DNA from: Ketobacter sp. MCCC 1A13808
Lineage (GTDB): Bacteria > Pseudomonadota > Gammaproteobacteria > Pseudomonadales > Ketobacteraceae
DNA: 64,000 nt
Direction: 5' to 3'
NCBI RefSeq assembly: GCF_009746715.1
Contig: NZ_VRKW01000004.1
Span: forward strand, 62,001-126,000
Below the pieces are notes generated by a model, which saw only the letters and a program-made list of their open reading frames with translations, searched no databases and was not told the origin of the DNA. Below are positions 7,822-16,535 of this stretch, piece by piece (the first letter of the stretch is position 1; every line of letters begins with the position of its first letter). Position numbers and translations under genes: made by a program.

Positions 7822-10425
7822 GTGCTCGAAGTTTATCGTAAACATGTTGAAGAACGCGCCGCGCAAGGCATCCCCCCTAAGCCACTGGATGAGCAACAAA
7901 CTGCCGAATTGGTAGAACTGTTGAAAAGCCCTCCCGCCGGTGAAGAAGATTTTCTAGTTGAGCTACTGACCTATCGGGTGCCCGCCGGAGTGGATCAGGC
8001 TGCTTATGTGAAGGCAGGCTTTTTGGCTGCAATCGCCAAGGGCGAAGCAACCAGTCCGCTCGTGGACAAGAAAAAGGCGACAAAGTTACTGGGCACCATG
8101 CTGGGCGGCTATAACGTACAACCTCTGGTCGACCTGATTGACGACCCCGAAGTGGGTGATGTCGCAACCAGCGCGTTATCGAAAACGTTATTGGTATTTG
8201 ATGCTTTTTACGATGTGGTAGAAAAATCCAAATCCAGCGCCAATGCGAAAAAGATTCTTCAATCCTGGGCAGACGGTGAGTGGTTTACCAGCCGGCCGGA
8301 ACTGCCAGAAAAGATCACCATTACTGTATTCAAAGTTACCGGTGAAACCAATACAGACGACCTGTCTCCCGCACAAGACGCGTGGTCCCGCCCTGATATC
8401 CCGCTGCACGCTAATGCGATGCTCAAAAACGAACGTGATGGTATCAACCCCAATCAACCAGGCGAAATAGGCCCGATTAAGCAAATTGAAGCGCTTAAAG
8501 CAAAGGGGCACACCGTTGCTTATGTTGGCGATGTGGTAGGAACCGGCTCATCACGCAAATCGGCAACCAACTCGGTATTGTGGTTCACCGGCGACGACAT
8601 TCCTTATGTACCGAACAAACGCCAGGGCGGAATTTGTATCGGTAGCAAAATCGCACCTATTTTCTTTAATACCATGGAAGATGCAGGCGCACTGCCCTTC
8701 GAAGCGGATGCCTCGAATTTGAATATGGGCGATGTTGTTGATATTTACCCTTACGCGGGGAAAATTACCAAACACGGCACAGATGAAATCATTTCGGAGT
8801 TCGAGCTGAAGTCAGAAGTCCTGCTTGATGAAGTACGGGTTGGTGGTCGAATCAATATGATCATCGGCCGCGGTCTCACCAGTAAAGCCCGTGAAGCACT
8901 TGGCCTGCCGGCGACCGATATGTTCCGTTCGCCAGTGGATGTGGTTGATTCCGGTAAAGGTTATACCCTGGCACAGAAAATGGTTGGTAAAGCCTGCGGC
9001 GTTGACGGCATTCGTCCCGGTCAATATTGCGAGCCTCGCATGACGACGGTTGGCTCTCAGGACACCACCGGCCCGATGACTCGCGATGAGTTGAAAGATC
9101 TGGCTTGTCTTGGCTTCTCTGCTGACTTGGTTATCCAATCATTCTGTCATACTGCAGCTTATCCAAAACCGGTTGATGTTGAGACACAACATACCCTGCC
9201 TGACTTTATCATGAACCGAGGCGGTGTTTCATTGCGTCCGGGTGACGGCATTATCCACAGCTGGCTGAACCGCATGCTGCTGCCTGACACGGTCGGCACC
9301 GGCGGCGACTCCCATACCCGCTTTCCCATCGGCATTTCCTTTCCTGCCGGTTCCGGTCTGGTAGCGTTCGCCGCGGCCACCGGCGTTATGCCGCTGGATA
9401 TGCCAGAATCTGTACTGGTTCGTTTCACTGGCAAGCGTCAACCCGGTATCACTCTGCGCGACCTGGTTCACGCTATTCCGCTTTACGCGATCAAAGAGGG
9501 TTTACTGACCGTCGAGAAAAAAGGCAAAAAGAATATCTTTTCCGGTCGAGTGCTGGAGATCGAAGGCCTTGAAGACCTCACTGTAGAGCAGGCATTTGAA
9601 TTGTCTGATGCTTCTGCGGAACGCTCTGCTGCCGGTTGTACGATTACCATGTCGGAAGATTCCGTCGCAGAATACCTGCGATCCAATATCACATTATTGA
9701 AATGGATGATTGCCAACGGTTACGGCGATGCTCGTACACTTGAGCGTCGAATTAATGGCATGAACGAATGGTTAGCGAACCCATCATTGATGCGTGCAGA
9801 TGACGATGCGGAATACAGTACCGTGATCGAAATCAATATGGATGAAATCGTTGAACCAATCCTATGCTGCCCTAACGATCCGGACGACGCCAAAACGTTG
9901 TCGGATGTTGCAGGGGACAAAATCGATGAAGTCTTTATCGGTTCCTGTATGACGAACATCGGACATTTCCGTGCCGCCGGTAAACTACTCGACCAGATTC
10001 CAGGTGGTTCACTCAGCACACGTTTATGGCTGGCTCCGCCAACCAAAATGGATGCCCACCAGTTAATGGAAGAAGGTTACTACAACATTTATGGTCGTGC
10101 TGGGGCGCGAACAGAGATGCCCGGGTGTTCGCTGTGCATGGGCAACCAGGCACGTGTCGCACCAAACACTACCGTGGTATCAACCTCTACTCGTAACTTC
10201 CCTAACCGTTTGGGTCAGGGTGCCAATGTTTATCTGGCCTCTGCTGAATTGGCGTCCGTTGCATCGGTGTTAGGAAAATTGCCGACTACCACGGAGTATA
10301 TGAGCTACGCAAAAGACATAGACAGCATGTCAGCTGAAATCTACCGTTACATGAACTTTGACAAAATGGCCGAATACCAAGACCTGGCCAACACTGTCAA
10401 AATTCCTGTTGCCCAAGACAGCTGA
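7822..10425 (+). CDS. acnB: bifunctional aconitate hydratase 2 / 2-methylisocitrate dehydratase AcnB
   Basis: AcnB isomerises citrate to isocitrate in the TCA cycle and can dehydrate 2-methylisocitrate in the methylcitrate cycle. The 867-residue length matches E. coli AcnB (865). The N-terminal HEAT-like domain begins [15 protein letters not shown], the usual AcnB start. The swivel domain comes before the catalytic domains, as in AcnB and unlike AcnA. The [4Fe-4S] ligands are Cys in [10 protein letters not shown] and the pair in GCSLCMGN, about 60 residues apart. The start is GTG at 7822 with GAGAGGT upstream. The gene stands alone with its own promoter and terminator. Confidence 0.98.
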   Translation: MLEVYRKHVEERAAQGIPPKPLDEQQTAELVELLKSPPAGEEDFLVELLTYRVPAGVDQAAYVKAGFLAAIAKGEATSPLVDKKKATKLLGTMLGGYNVQPLVDLIDDPEVGDVATSALSKTLLVFDAFYDVVEKSKSSANAKKILQSWADGEWFTSRPELPEKITITVFKVTGETNTDDLSPAQDAWSRPDIPLHANAMLKNERDGINPNQPGEIGPIKQIEALKAKGHTVAYVGDVVGTGSSRKSATNSVLWFTGDDIPYVPNKRQGGICIGSKIAPIFFNTMEDAGALPFEADASNLNMGDVVDIYPYAGKITKHGTDEIISEFELKSEVLLDEVRVGGRINMIIGRGLTSKAREALGLPATDMFRSPVDVVDSGKGYTLAQKMVGKACGVDGIRPGQYCEPRMTTVGSQDTTGPMTRDELKDLACLGFSADLVIQSFCHTAAYPKPVDVETQHTLPDFIMNRGGVSLRPGDGIIHSWLNRMLLPDTVGTGGDSHTRFPIGISFPAGSGLVAFAAATGVMPLDMPESVLVRFTGKRQPGITLRDLVHAIPLYAIKEGLLTVEKKGKKNIFSGRVLEIEGLEDLTVEQAFELSDASAERSAAGCTITMSEDSVAEYLRSNITLLKWMIANGYGDARTLERRINGMNEWLANPSLMRADDDAEYSTVIEINMDEIVEPILCCPNDPDDAKTLSDVAGDKIDEVFIGSCMTNIGHFRAAGKLLDQIPGGSLSTRLWLAPPTKMDAHQLMEEGYYNIYGRAGARTEMPGCSLCMGNQARVAPNTTVVSTSTRNFPNRLGQGANVYLASAELASVASVLGKLPTTTEYMSYAKDIDSMSAEIYRYMNFDKMAEYQDLANTVKIPVAQDS

Positions 10426-10462
10426 GCAGTAGGAGACTCCCCGGCCCGATTGGGGCCGGTAC

Positions 10463-10503
10463 AAAAAAGCCGATTATCCTGATATCAGGTAATCGGCTTT
10501 TTT
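10463..10503. terminator. bidirectional terminator between acnB and the OMP gene
   Basis: An eight-base GC-rich stem, GCCGATTA with TAATCGGC, is flanked by six A on one side and six T on the other. The loop itself contains the perfect palindrome CCTGATATCAGG. It can end transcription of acnB (plus) and of the 20.5-10.5 kb minus-strand operon. Confidence 0.9.
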
Positions 10504-10561
10504 CGTATCCATTATAGGTAGACCCAAACCAATTCTAACCAGTCCAAGCCATCACTTCACA

Positions 10562-11155
10562 TCAAAAAGAATACTCTCCACCCAATAAGATTCCCAAGGT
10601 ATTTACGTCGAAAGGTTGGCTACTGTCCCCCAACACATCACGCCGGCTGGCAAATTGCAGTTCAGCCACCAACTTTATATCGGATCTGACCTGCATAGTT
10701 GAACCACCACCGAGATAGAAGCCAAACCCGTTATCGTCGGCTGCAGCACTGCCGCCCGCTTTGATACCGTAAAATTCTTCATCAAGATCCAGGTCCATCC
10801 GATAATATAACAATCCCCCGCGGGCAAAGAAGCCCCACTTATCAGATTGAAAAAAATCATAACGGGCGCCGGCCATTAGATCCAGGCTATTGATTGTGAT
10901 CCTGTAGGAGCCGGTGTTGTCGTATTGCCATTCGGACTCCGATTTGTTGATGCCGCTGATGGTGGCTTGTACGGACCAACCCGGCGCAAGGCTATAGCTA
11001 TAGGTACCGGCCAATGTGTATGAACCGTCAAAATCAGCGCCATCCACATCCACTGAATCCAATACCAGTTTCAGTGACACAGATTGCTCAGCTTCTGCCG
11101 CCAGAGCCGTTCCTGGAACTAACAATATACTTAATACTAATAGAATATATCTCAT
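10562..11155 (-). CDS. small outer-membrane beta-barrel protein, function unknown
   Basis: The 197-residue product has a signal peptide of about 19 residues ending ALA. The mature part alternates hydrophobic and polar residues with many Tyr, Gly and Ser, and ends in the aromatic residue Phe typical of barrel proteins (GGEYSF). The pattern suggests an eight-strand barrel of the OmpA/OmpW size class. It is the last gene of a long minus-strand run and overlaps the lipoprotein gene upstream by 4 bases (ATGA), so the two are probably translated together. Its link to the DprE1/DprE2 genes is by position only. I do not recognise a specific family. Confidence 0.75.
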   Translation of the reverse strand: MRYILLVLSILLVPGTALAAEAEQSVSLKLVLDSVDVDGADFDGSYTLAGTYSYSLAPGWSVQATISGINKSESEWQYDNTGSYRITINSLDLMAGARYDFFQSDKWGFFARGGLLYYRMDLDLDEEFYGIKAGGSAAADDNGFGFYLGGGSTMQVRSDIKLVAELQFASRRDVLGDSSQPFDVNTLGILLGGEYSF

Positions 11156-12069
11156 GGTTGAAATACCACACTTACGGAATCACTGGTGCTGGCAATGGCG
11201 TATCCGCCCGTTACGCCTGCACCCAATTGACCTGCAACCTCACGAAAAACAGTTAAGGTGATAGTACAGGTTTGGACTTGGTAATCTGAAATATTAATAG
11301 GTTTGGCGTCAACCAAACCGTAAGTAATTGCTTCTATTGCGAGAGAGGACAATATAACACTAAGCTGCCCGACAATAGTTGCAACCGAGTTCAGCAAGCC
11401 GGTGGAAGGTACCAGATCACCAACTGGAATACTCTGAGTACCCGTATCTGTAGGATAGGTAAAGCTACGCGCCCATTCTAATGCTCCCCCCGGATAATCG
11501 CACTGCTGAATACTGGTGATCCTGATCTGTTCTGTATCAGCACTGGCATTCCAGCTCAGCATTATTTGATCAGAGCGGTCAAGATAGACTTCACCAGCCT
11601 GGGGGCTGGCCAACCGCAACTCCGCAGGAAAATCCACATGAGCCGAGTACCCTATTAGATCACTAGGACCCGGATCCACCACCAGCGTGTCGGCAGGATA
11701 CCAGCGATCTTCGCGGGCCGCCTGAGGATCGAACTCCACTTCAAAATTGACACCGAAACCAGGATTAAGGGTATTCAGTTCTGAAACGTAATCCCCGCTC
11801 AGATTTTCAATTGAACGTAAGATCGTGGATGTGGATTCAGAATAGGCTTTAAAAATATCGCCACCCACTAACGGCTGCTTCACACCGTCTTTATAGACCG
11901 ACGCAGCAACCTGTGATTGCATCGCGCCCAGTGGCAAATTCGCCTGAATTGCGGCAGAGATGCCAGTGTCGGAAACCGGATCACGCAAACTGTCATTGGA
12001 ATTTGAAGACTTACAACCGCTCATAATGACGACCGGTAATAGCGCTCCGATAAGATAATTTTTCATCAT
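11152..12069 (-). CDS. predicted lipoprotein, function unknown
   Basis: The 305-residue product starts with a type II signal peptide and lipobox IMSGC, with the acylated Cys at residue 19 and Lys-Ser-Ser after it. That predicts export and lipid anchoring, with no clear inner-membrane retention signal. The middle contains stretches that resemble an Ig-like or fibronectin-like fold (LASPQAGEVYLDRSDQIMLSWNAS), by eye only. It overlaps DprE2 by 4 bases upstream and the barrel gene by 4 bases downstream, so it is embedded in the cassette. I recognise no named family. A role in presenting or assembling an arabinose-containing surface product is speculation from context. Confidence 0.7.
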   Translation of the reverse strand: MMKNYLIGALLPVVIMSGCKSSNSNDSLRDPVSDTGISAAIQANLPLGAMQSQVAASVYKDGVKQPLVGGDIFKAYSESTSTILRSIENLSGDYVSELNTLNPGFGVNFEVEFDPQAAREDRWYPADTLVVDPGPSDLIGYSAHVDFPAELRLASPQAGEVYLDRSDQIMLSWNASADTEQIRITSIQQCDYPGGALEWARSFTYPTDTGTQSIPVGDLVPSTGLLNSVATIVGQLSVILSSLAIEAITYGLVDAKPINISDYQVQTCTITLTVFREVAGQLGAGVTGGYAIASTSDSVSVVFQP

Positions 12070-12806
12070 AGACTCAACTTTTTGAACAGAAATTCAGGAA
12101 TGCTTTTTATGATGGCCATGATGCTCCACCAGAAAAAGGGTAAATAAACAACATTCGATTGTTTTTCGATGGCTTTATTAATGCCTTCAGCAACCTGCTC
12201 CGCGGACGCCCATAGGGGGCCCCCTTTTTCGATAGCCGAGGTCATCGGCGTATCCACAAAGCCGGGCTTGATCGTCGTCACGTGCACACCTGATTTGGCC
12301 AGGCGATTTCGCAGCCCTTGAAGAAATGTACTCACCATGCCTTTGGCCGCGCCGTATACATAGTTGGATTGACGGCCGCGATCACCGGCAACAGAAGAAA
12401 TTACAGCGATTTCACCCCGCCTCTGCTCTTCAAACATATTGGCAGCCAGAGTGCACAAAGAAATGACGCTCAGGGCATTGGTCTCTATTTCTTTTAACGC
12501 CAGCGGGAAAGAAGCTTCACAGGCTTTTTGATCCGGCAGGGTTCCGTGCGCTATTAAAATGCCGTCTATCCGCCCCATTGCCGCCTTAGCAGAGTCCAGG
12601 CAGTGGCTGTGCCGATCAAAGTCATTCACATCCATCAGGTGAGCGTTAACACTGTCTGCGCCACGGACGTTCAGATCAGCCTTGATGGAATTAAGCTTGG
12701 TTTCGTCACGCCCTACCAGAAAAAGCTTATAGCCTTTTGCGGCCCAGATACGGCCCACTGCTTCTGCAATGGCAGACGTTGCACCAACGATTATCCAATT
12801 TTTCAT
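12066..12806 (-). CDS. dprE2: short-chain reductase like decaprenylphospho-2'-keto-arabinose reductase DprE2
   Basis: In mycobacteria DprE2 reduces the 2'-keto sugar lipid made by DprE1, completing epimerisation of decaprenylphosphoryl-ribose to DPA with NADH. This 246-residue SDR has an atypical nucleotide-binding start, IIVGATSAIAEA, which is characteristic of DprE2 rather than general SDRs. The catalytic Tyr and Lys are in YVYGAAKG. A hydrophobic C-terminal segment (FFWWSIMAIIKSI) could bind the membrane. I chose the ATG at 12806 because it forms an ATGA overlap with the DprE1 stop. A start nine codons upstream is possible but less likely. The adjacent DprE1 supports the call. Confidence 0.85.
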   Translation of the reverse strand: MKNWIIVGATSAIAEAVGRIWAAKGYKLFLVGRDETKLNSIKADLNVRGADSVNAHLMDVNDFDRHSHCLDSAKAAMGRIDGILIAHGTLPDQKACEASFPLALKEIETNALSVISLCTLAANMFEEQRRGEIAVISSVAGDRGRQSNYVYGAAKGMVSTFLQGLRNRLAKSGVHVTTIKPGFVDTPMTSAIEKGGPLWASAEQVAEGINKAIEKQSNVVYLPFFWWSIMAIIKSIPEFLFKKLSL

Positions 12807-14110
12807 AAATTCGGTTCCATGGTTCTGCGCCAAAAACTGGAGCTGATATTCGGATCCTTAAACGACACGAATTGATCGAAATCAGGGTAATAGGCTTTAA
12901 AGTGTTCCGCTTTCATATGGGCATCCTTCGCCGGATAGAGCGCGCCGCCTGCCTGTTTCACTACGTTATCCAGCTGGTCGAATAAATGCATGGTTTTATT
13001 TCCCTGATAAGGAAAATCCAGCGCCAGGGTAGTTCCGGGGCGGGGAAATGACATAAGGGCCGGTGATTCAATATCGCCAAACACCTTAAGCACGGCGAGA
13101 AATGAACCGCATTGGGCTTTTGCTATACGTTCCAATAATTCCTTGATCGCACTTTCGCTATGCTCCATCGGCACGACACACTGATATTGTAAAAAGCCTT
13201 TAGGGCCATAGATCCTGTTCCAGTCACCTATATTATCCAGCGGATAGAAAAAAGGATCGTAGTTGACCGTAGTAAAGTTACGTTTGCTGCCTTGCCTATG
13301 GTAATAAAGCCAATTAAATGCACGCAACGACCATGAATTAATCAGGGAAACCGGCGGATCGATCGGTATTCCGAGCTTGCGACCTGACATTTCGGGTGTA
13401 GGTTGGGTCGCTTTTGCATGATTCCCGCGGCTAAAGTGCCCACGACCAAGTTTGGCCCCAGTGGCCTGGCAGTCAACCCAGGCGACAGTGTATTCATGGG
13501 TGCTTTCAGAATCTTCGGAAATTTGAAAAAACTCGGTCAGACTTTCGTATTTGATGTTTTCAAGATTGATTGCTGAATTAGGGACTTTCTTCAGTTGGAT
13601 TTCGGCCCAGGAAATAAATCCGGTTAACCCTAATCCACCCACAGTTGCGCGGAACCAGTCACTATTCTTGGTGGGTGAACAAACTCGCTTACTGCCATCG
13701 GAGCGGACCAATTCAAATTTCAGCACATGACGACCAAAAGTGCCGGCACTATGATGGTTTTTGCCATGAACATCGTTTGCAATTGCACCACCGACCGTAA
13801 CAAACTTGGTGCCTGGCGTTACCGGTAAAAACCAACCTTGCGGTTCGACAACACTCAAAATATCCGCTAATTGCACACCCGCTTCACAACGCAATATACC
13901 GCTTTCCGGGTCGAAACGGATAAATCGGCGTAGGAACCGGGTCGACAAAACCTGACCACCGTCATTCATGCAGCTATCACCGTAAGAACGGACATTGCCC
14001 TGCGGAAGAAAGTTCGAGGACACAGGCAATGGCTGATCCAGCCAATGGAGGTCAACGCCTTCTTGAGTCTTGTAGGGGTATCGTCCCCAGGAGATGTAGG
14101 GTCTTGTCAT
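12803..14110 (-). CDS. dprE1: FAD-dependent decaprenylphosphoryl-ribose oxidase DprE1-like
   Basis: DprE1 oxidises the 2'-OH of polyprenylphosphoryl-ribose with FAD. The 435-residue protein has an N-terminal FAD-binding domain of the vanillyl-alcohol oxidase type and a C-terminal substrate domain. The flavin region NDVHGKNHHSAGTFG matches the mycobacterial sequence closely, including the conserved histidine. Lys395 in LYPAKDAH corresponds to the essential Lys418 of M. tuberculosis. The residue aligned with Cys387, the covalent benzothiazinone target, is Ala363 (TLALDFP). It sits between a HAD-UbiA fusion (3-bp gap) and DprE2 (4-bp overlap), the expected pathway neighbours. Confidence 0.9.
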   Translation of the reverse strand: MTRPYISWGRYPYKTQEGVDLHWLDQPLPVSSNFLPQGNVRSYGDSCMNDGGQVLSTRFLRRFIRFDPESGILRCEAGVQLADILSVVEPQGWFLPVTPGTKFVTVGGAIANDVHGKNHHSAGTFGRHVLKFELVRSDGSKRVCSPTKNSDWFRATVGGLGLTGFISWAEIQLKKVPNSAINLENIKYESLTEFFQISEDSESTHEYTVAWVDCQATGAKLGRGHFSRGNHAKATQPTPEMSGRKLGIPIDPPVSLINSWSLRAFNWLYYHRQGSKRNFTTVNYDPFFYPLDNIGDWNRIYGPKGFLQYQCVVPMEHSESAIKELLERIAKAQCGSFLAVLKVFGDIESPALMSFPRPGTTLALDFPYQGNKTMHLFDQLDNVVKQAGGALYPAKDAHMKAEHFKAYYPDFDQFVSFKDPNISSSFWRRTMEPNL

Positions 14111-14113
14111 TAC

Positions 14114-15538
14114 TTACACCGCGATAATCATAAAGGCCATAATCAATAGAACACAGATAATACTGGCCATATCTTTAAGCGCGAAAACAATCGGATCGTC
14201 GTTCATATTTCCACGATGCGCAATAATCCATATGCGGCTCACCCAATAGAGCATCACCAAGCACGCAGGCCACATGAGCTCCGGCTGTGAATAGAGTGAT
14301 TTCACATCCGGGCTATTGATATACAACGCCAATACCAGAACGGAGATATAGCCACTGGCACCACCCAAGGGCGCCAACAGCTCTGCATCCTGCACCTGAT
14401 ACCCCCGCCCAAGTGTTTTTGTCGCCTTTTTTGATCGTAACTTAAGTAATTCGGTATATCGCTTGACGATGGCCAAGCTGAGGAACAAAAACATGGAAAA
14501 AGACAATAACCAGAATGAAAGAGTAACACCTACAGCGGCAGCACCAGCAAGAATACGAATGGTGTAAAGGGATGCCAACGTAATCACATCCACCATGACC
14601 AAACGTTTTAACTTGAAACTATAGGCCAGGGTGAGCAGGTAATAAACAGCCAATACGGCCAAAAACTCGATGGGAAGAAAGACGCACAGCACAATGGCAA
14701 TCAACAATAACGCGGGCGAAGCGATCAAACCGGTGAGCAGCGGGAGTGTGCCTTTGGCAAATGGACGTTCTTTTTTTGTGGCGTGCTGACGGTCGTCAAA
14801 CAAATCCAGCATATCGTTAAGCAAATATACACTTGATGCGCAAAGAGAGAATGCGATAAAAGCGACGATACCTGCAAATATAAGAGGAATGCTTTCAATA
14901 TTATGGGAAGTGAGAAGCGGCACCAGGATCAGCCCGTTTTTAACCCATTGGTGCACCCTTAGCGCTTTTACAAAGGTTCGGATGCCGGGTTTTTCAAGCG
15001 GTATGTGTTTTTCTATAGTACAAAGCATTTCCGCTGCCGACGTCAGCTTTGAATCCCCTACTACCACCGCTGAGTGGGTGTGCTGCCAGACTTCCAGGTC
15101 GATCTGCTCATTTCCAACATAGGAATATTGTCGTTCACCGTAACGCTTTGTTAGCGCTGACCGCTTGTTCCTGCCTGACAAATTCAGACGATCGTTACTC
15201 GCGAACACAGAGTCGAATATGGTTAAGTGATCACTGATGGCCTTGGCGTAGCGCTCATTTGAAGCAGTAGCGAGAACGATCTCTCGCCCCTTTGCTTTTT
15301 CCTGAGCCAGATAATCCAAAACGTCCTGGTTATAGGGCAGAAGGTCAACTGGAATATCGACACGCTTGGCAATTTCAGCTTTCAGGTGAGCTTTGCCTTT
15401 TACTAACCAGCATAAAACCAGTATCAGGTTAAACGGGTTGTCTTTGATAAGCATCAGGAACGACTCGATCAAAAGATCACTTCTAATGAGTGTTCCGTCA
15501 AGGTCGACAACGAGTGGGTATGCCCCTGTGGACATCAC
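14114..15538 (-). CDS. HAD phosphatase-UbiA prenyltransferase fusion, DPPR synthase-like
   Basis: The first 190 residues are a HAD-type phosphatase domain with motif VDLDGT (Asp12, Asp14) and a GNEQIDLEVW segment near its end. The rest is a UbiA-type integral membrane transferase with about eight membrane segments. It shows the Asp-rich motif NDMLDLFDD followed by the HATKKERPFAKG loop. In mycobacteria the UbiA enzyme Rv3806c joins phosphoribosyl pyrophosphate to decaprenyl phosphate, and a separate phosphatase removes the 5-phosphate. Both steps could reside in this one 474-residue protein, an inference. The start overlaps the upstream gene by 4 bases. Other UbiA substrates are possible, but dprE1 and dprE2 next door favour this role. 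Confidence 0.82.
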   Translation of the reverse strand: MMSTGAYPLVVDLDGTLIRSDLLIESFLMLIKDNPFNLILVLCWLVKGKAHLKAEIAKRVDIPVDLLPYNQDVLDYLAQEKAKGREIVLATASNERYAKAISDHLTIFDSVFASNDRLNLSGRNKRSALTKRYGERQYSYVGNEQIDLEVWQHTHSAVVVGDSKLTSAAEMLCTIEKHIPLEKPGIRTFVKALRVHQWVKNGLILVPLLTSHNIESIPLIFAGIVAFIAFSLCASSVYLLNDMLDLFDDRQHATKKERPFAKGTLPLLTGLIASPALLLIAIVLCVFLPIEFLAVLAVYYLLTLAYSFKLKRLVMVDVITLASLYTIRILAGAAAVGVTLSFWLLSFSMFLFLSLAIVKRYTELLKLRSKKATKTLGRGYQVQDAELLAPLGGASGYISVLVLALYINSPDVKSLYSQPELMWPACLVMLYWVSRIWIIAHRGNMNDDPIVFALKDMASIICVLLIMAFMIIAV

Positions 15539-16509
15539 TTGCCTCCTTTCTCTGAAAATTCACTATTGGCAATCGGGGTCACTCCTAGGACTGCCAACGA
15601 GCCGGCCGTAATCAAACCAATAAACACCGCAAACCATAAGGTCGCAATTCGGCAGATCAAGGTGGCGGCAATAGCAACAGGTTGTGGCACACCGATAGAA
15701 ATAAGCAATAGGCCCATGACGGCTTCTGTCGAACCTAACCCCCCGGGTAAGAAAGAAATCGCGCCAATTAAAACCGCTACACCGTATATGCTGACCGCAG
15801 CCAGCAGATTCACATCCTGCCCCAACAGCAGTAATAAATACCAAAATCCGACGGCCTCAGCTAACCAGGCGACCAGACCTAATAGTATGCCGCCGAGAAG
15901 CTCGCGATTCTTTAACAAAACGGCTGACGAGCTCAACAATTCAACCAGTTGCTTTAGCAATGCGGACACTTTTTCCGGGCTTCTATCGGCAAAATTAAGG
16001 ATGACTTTAATGACCTTGCGGTTATGTAACAAAGGCAGGCAACATAAGGCCAGTATTCCGGTGATTATGATTACAACCCGGTAGCCATCGAATAATATCG
16101 CTGCTGCTCCGGACATTAATACAATGGTCAGTAGATCCTGAAAACGTTCTACGAAAAACGTGCTGATCGTTTTGGAGTAGCCGATGCCGTGGGGTTTAAG
16201 GTAAAGCGAACGGATGGTTTCACCGGCTTTTCCAGGGGTTGTGGACAGCGCGAAGCCGCAAAAATAGTAAAGAAGATGACGGAATTTCGGGATATGAACT
16301 TGACTCAATTTGAACAAATACCATTCCCAACGCCAGAATCGGAGCACATAATTAACCAGGGAAAGCCCCAGAATTATAGACCAACCGGAAAACCCCACCT
16401 GTTTTATTGCAGCTTGAGTCTCGCGAAAATCGCCTAAAAACATTGCGCCTAAATAGAGTCCGATTGCGAGGATTACCGACAGCAAAATGGGTTTTTGAAA
16501 ACGCCCCAT
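15535..16509 (-). CDS. lysylphosphatidylglycerol-synthase-type membrane protein (UPF0104/AglD-like), possible lipid flippase
   Basis: The 324-residue product is almost entirely membrane-spanning, with about eight segments. It carries the family pattern TTPGKAGE (residues about 96-103) and GGLGSTEAVMGLLL near the C-terminus. The family is related to the membrane half of MprF and to AglD, and some members are linked to moving or modifying lipid-linked sugars. Next to the UbiA, DprE1 and DprE2 genes, a role in flipping a polyprenyl-phosphate sugar across the inner membrane is plausible, but I cannot prove it from sequence. It has a 26-bp gap from tgpA and a 4-base overlap with the next gene. Confidence 0.78.
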   Translation of the reverse strand: MGRFQKPILLSVILAIGLYLGAMFLGDFRETQAAIKQVGFSGWSIILGLSLVNYVLRFWRWEWYLFKLSQVHIPKFRHLLYYFCGFALSTTPGKAGETIRSLYLKPHGIGYSKTISTFFVERFQDLLTIVLMSGAAAILFDGYRVVIIITGILALCCLPLLHNRKVIKVILNFADRSPEKVSALLKQLVELLSSSAVLLKNRELLGGILLGLVAWLAEAVGFWYLLLLLGQDVNLLAAVSIYGVAVLIGAISFLPGGLGSTEAVMGLLLISIGVPQPVAIAATLICRIATLWFAVFIGLITAGSLAVLGVTPIANSEFSEKGGK

Positions 16510-16535
16510 AGAATAAAATTATCCATTATTATTTA

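Noticed and set aside
15539-16084. 181-codon plus-strand open frame
   Set aside because: Antisense to the flippase-like membrane gene; Thr/Asn/Pro-rich product without any domain.
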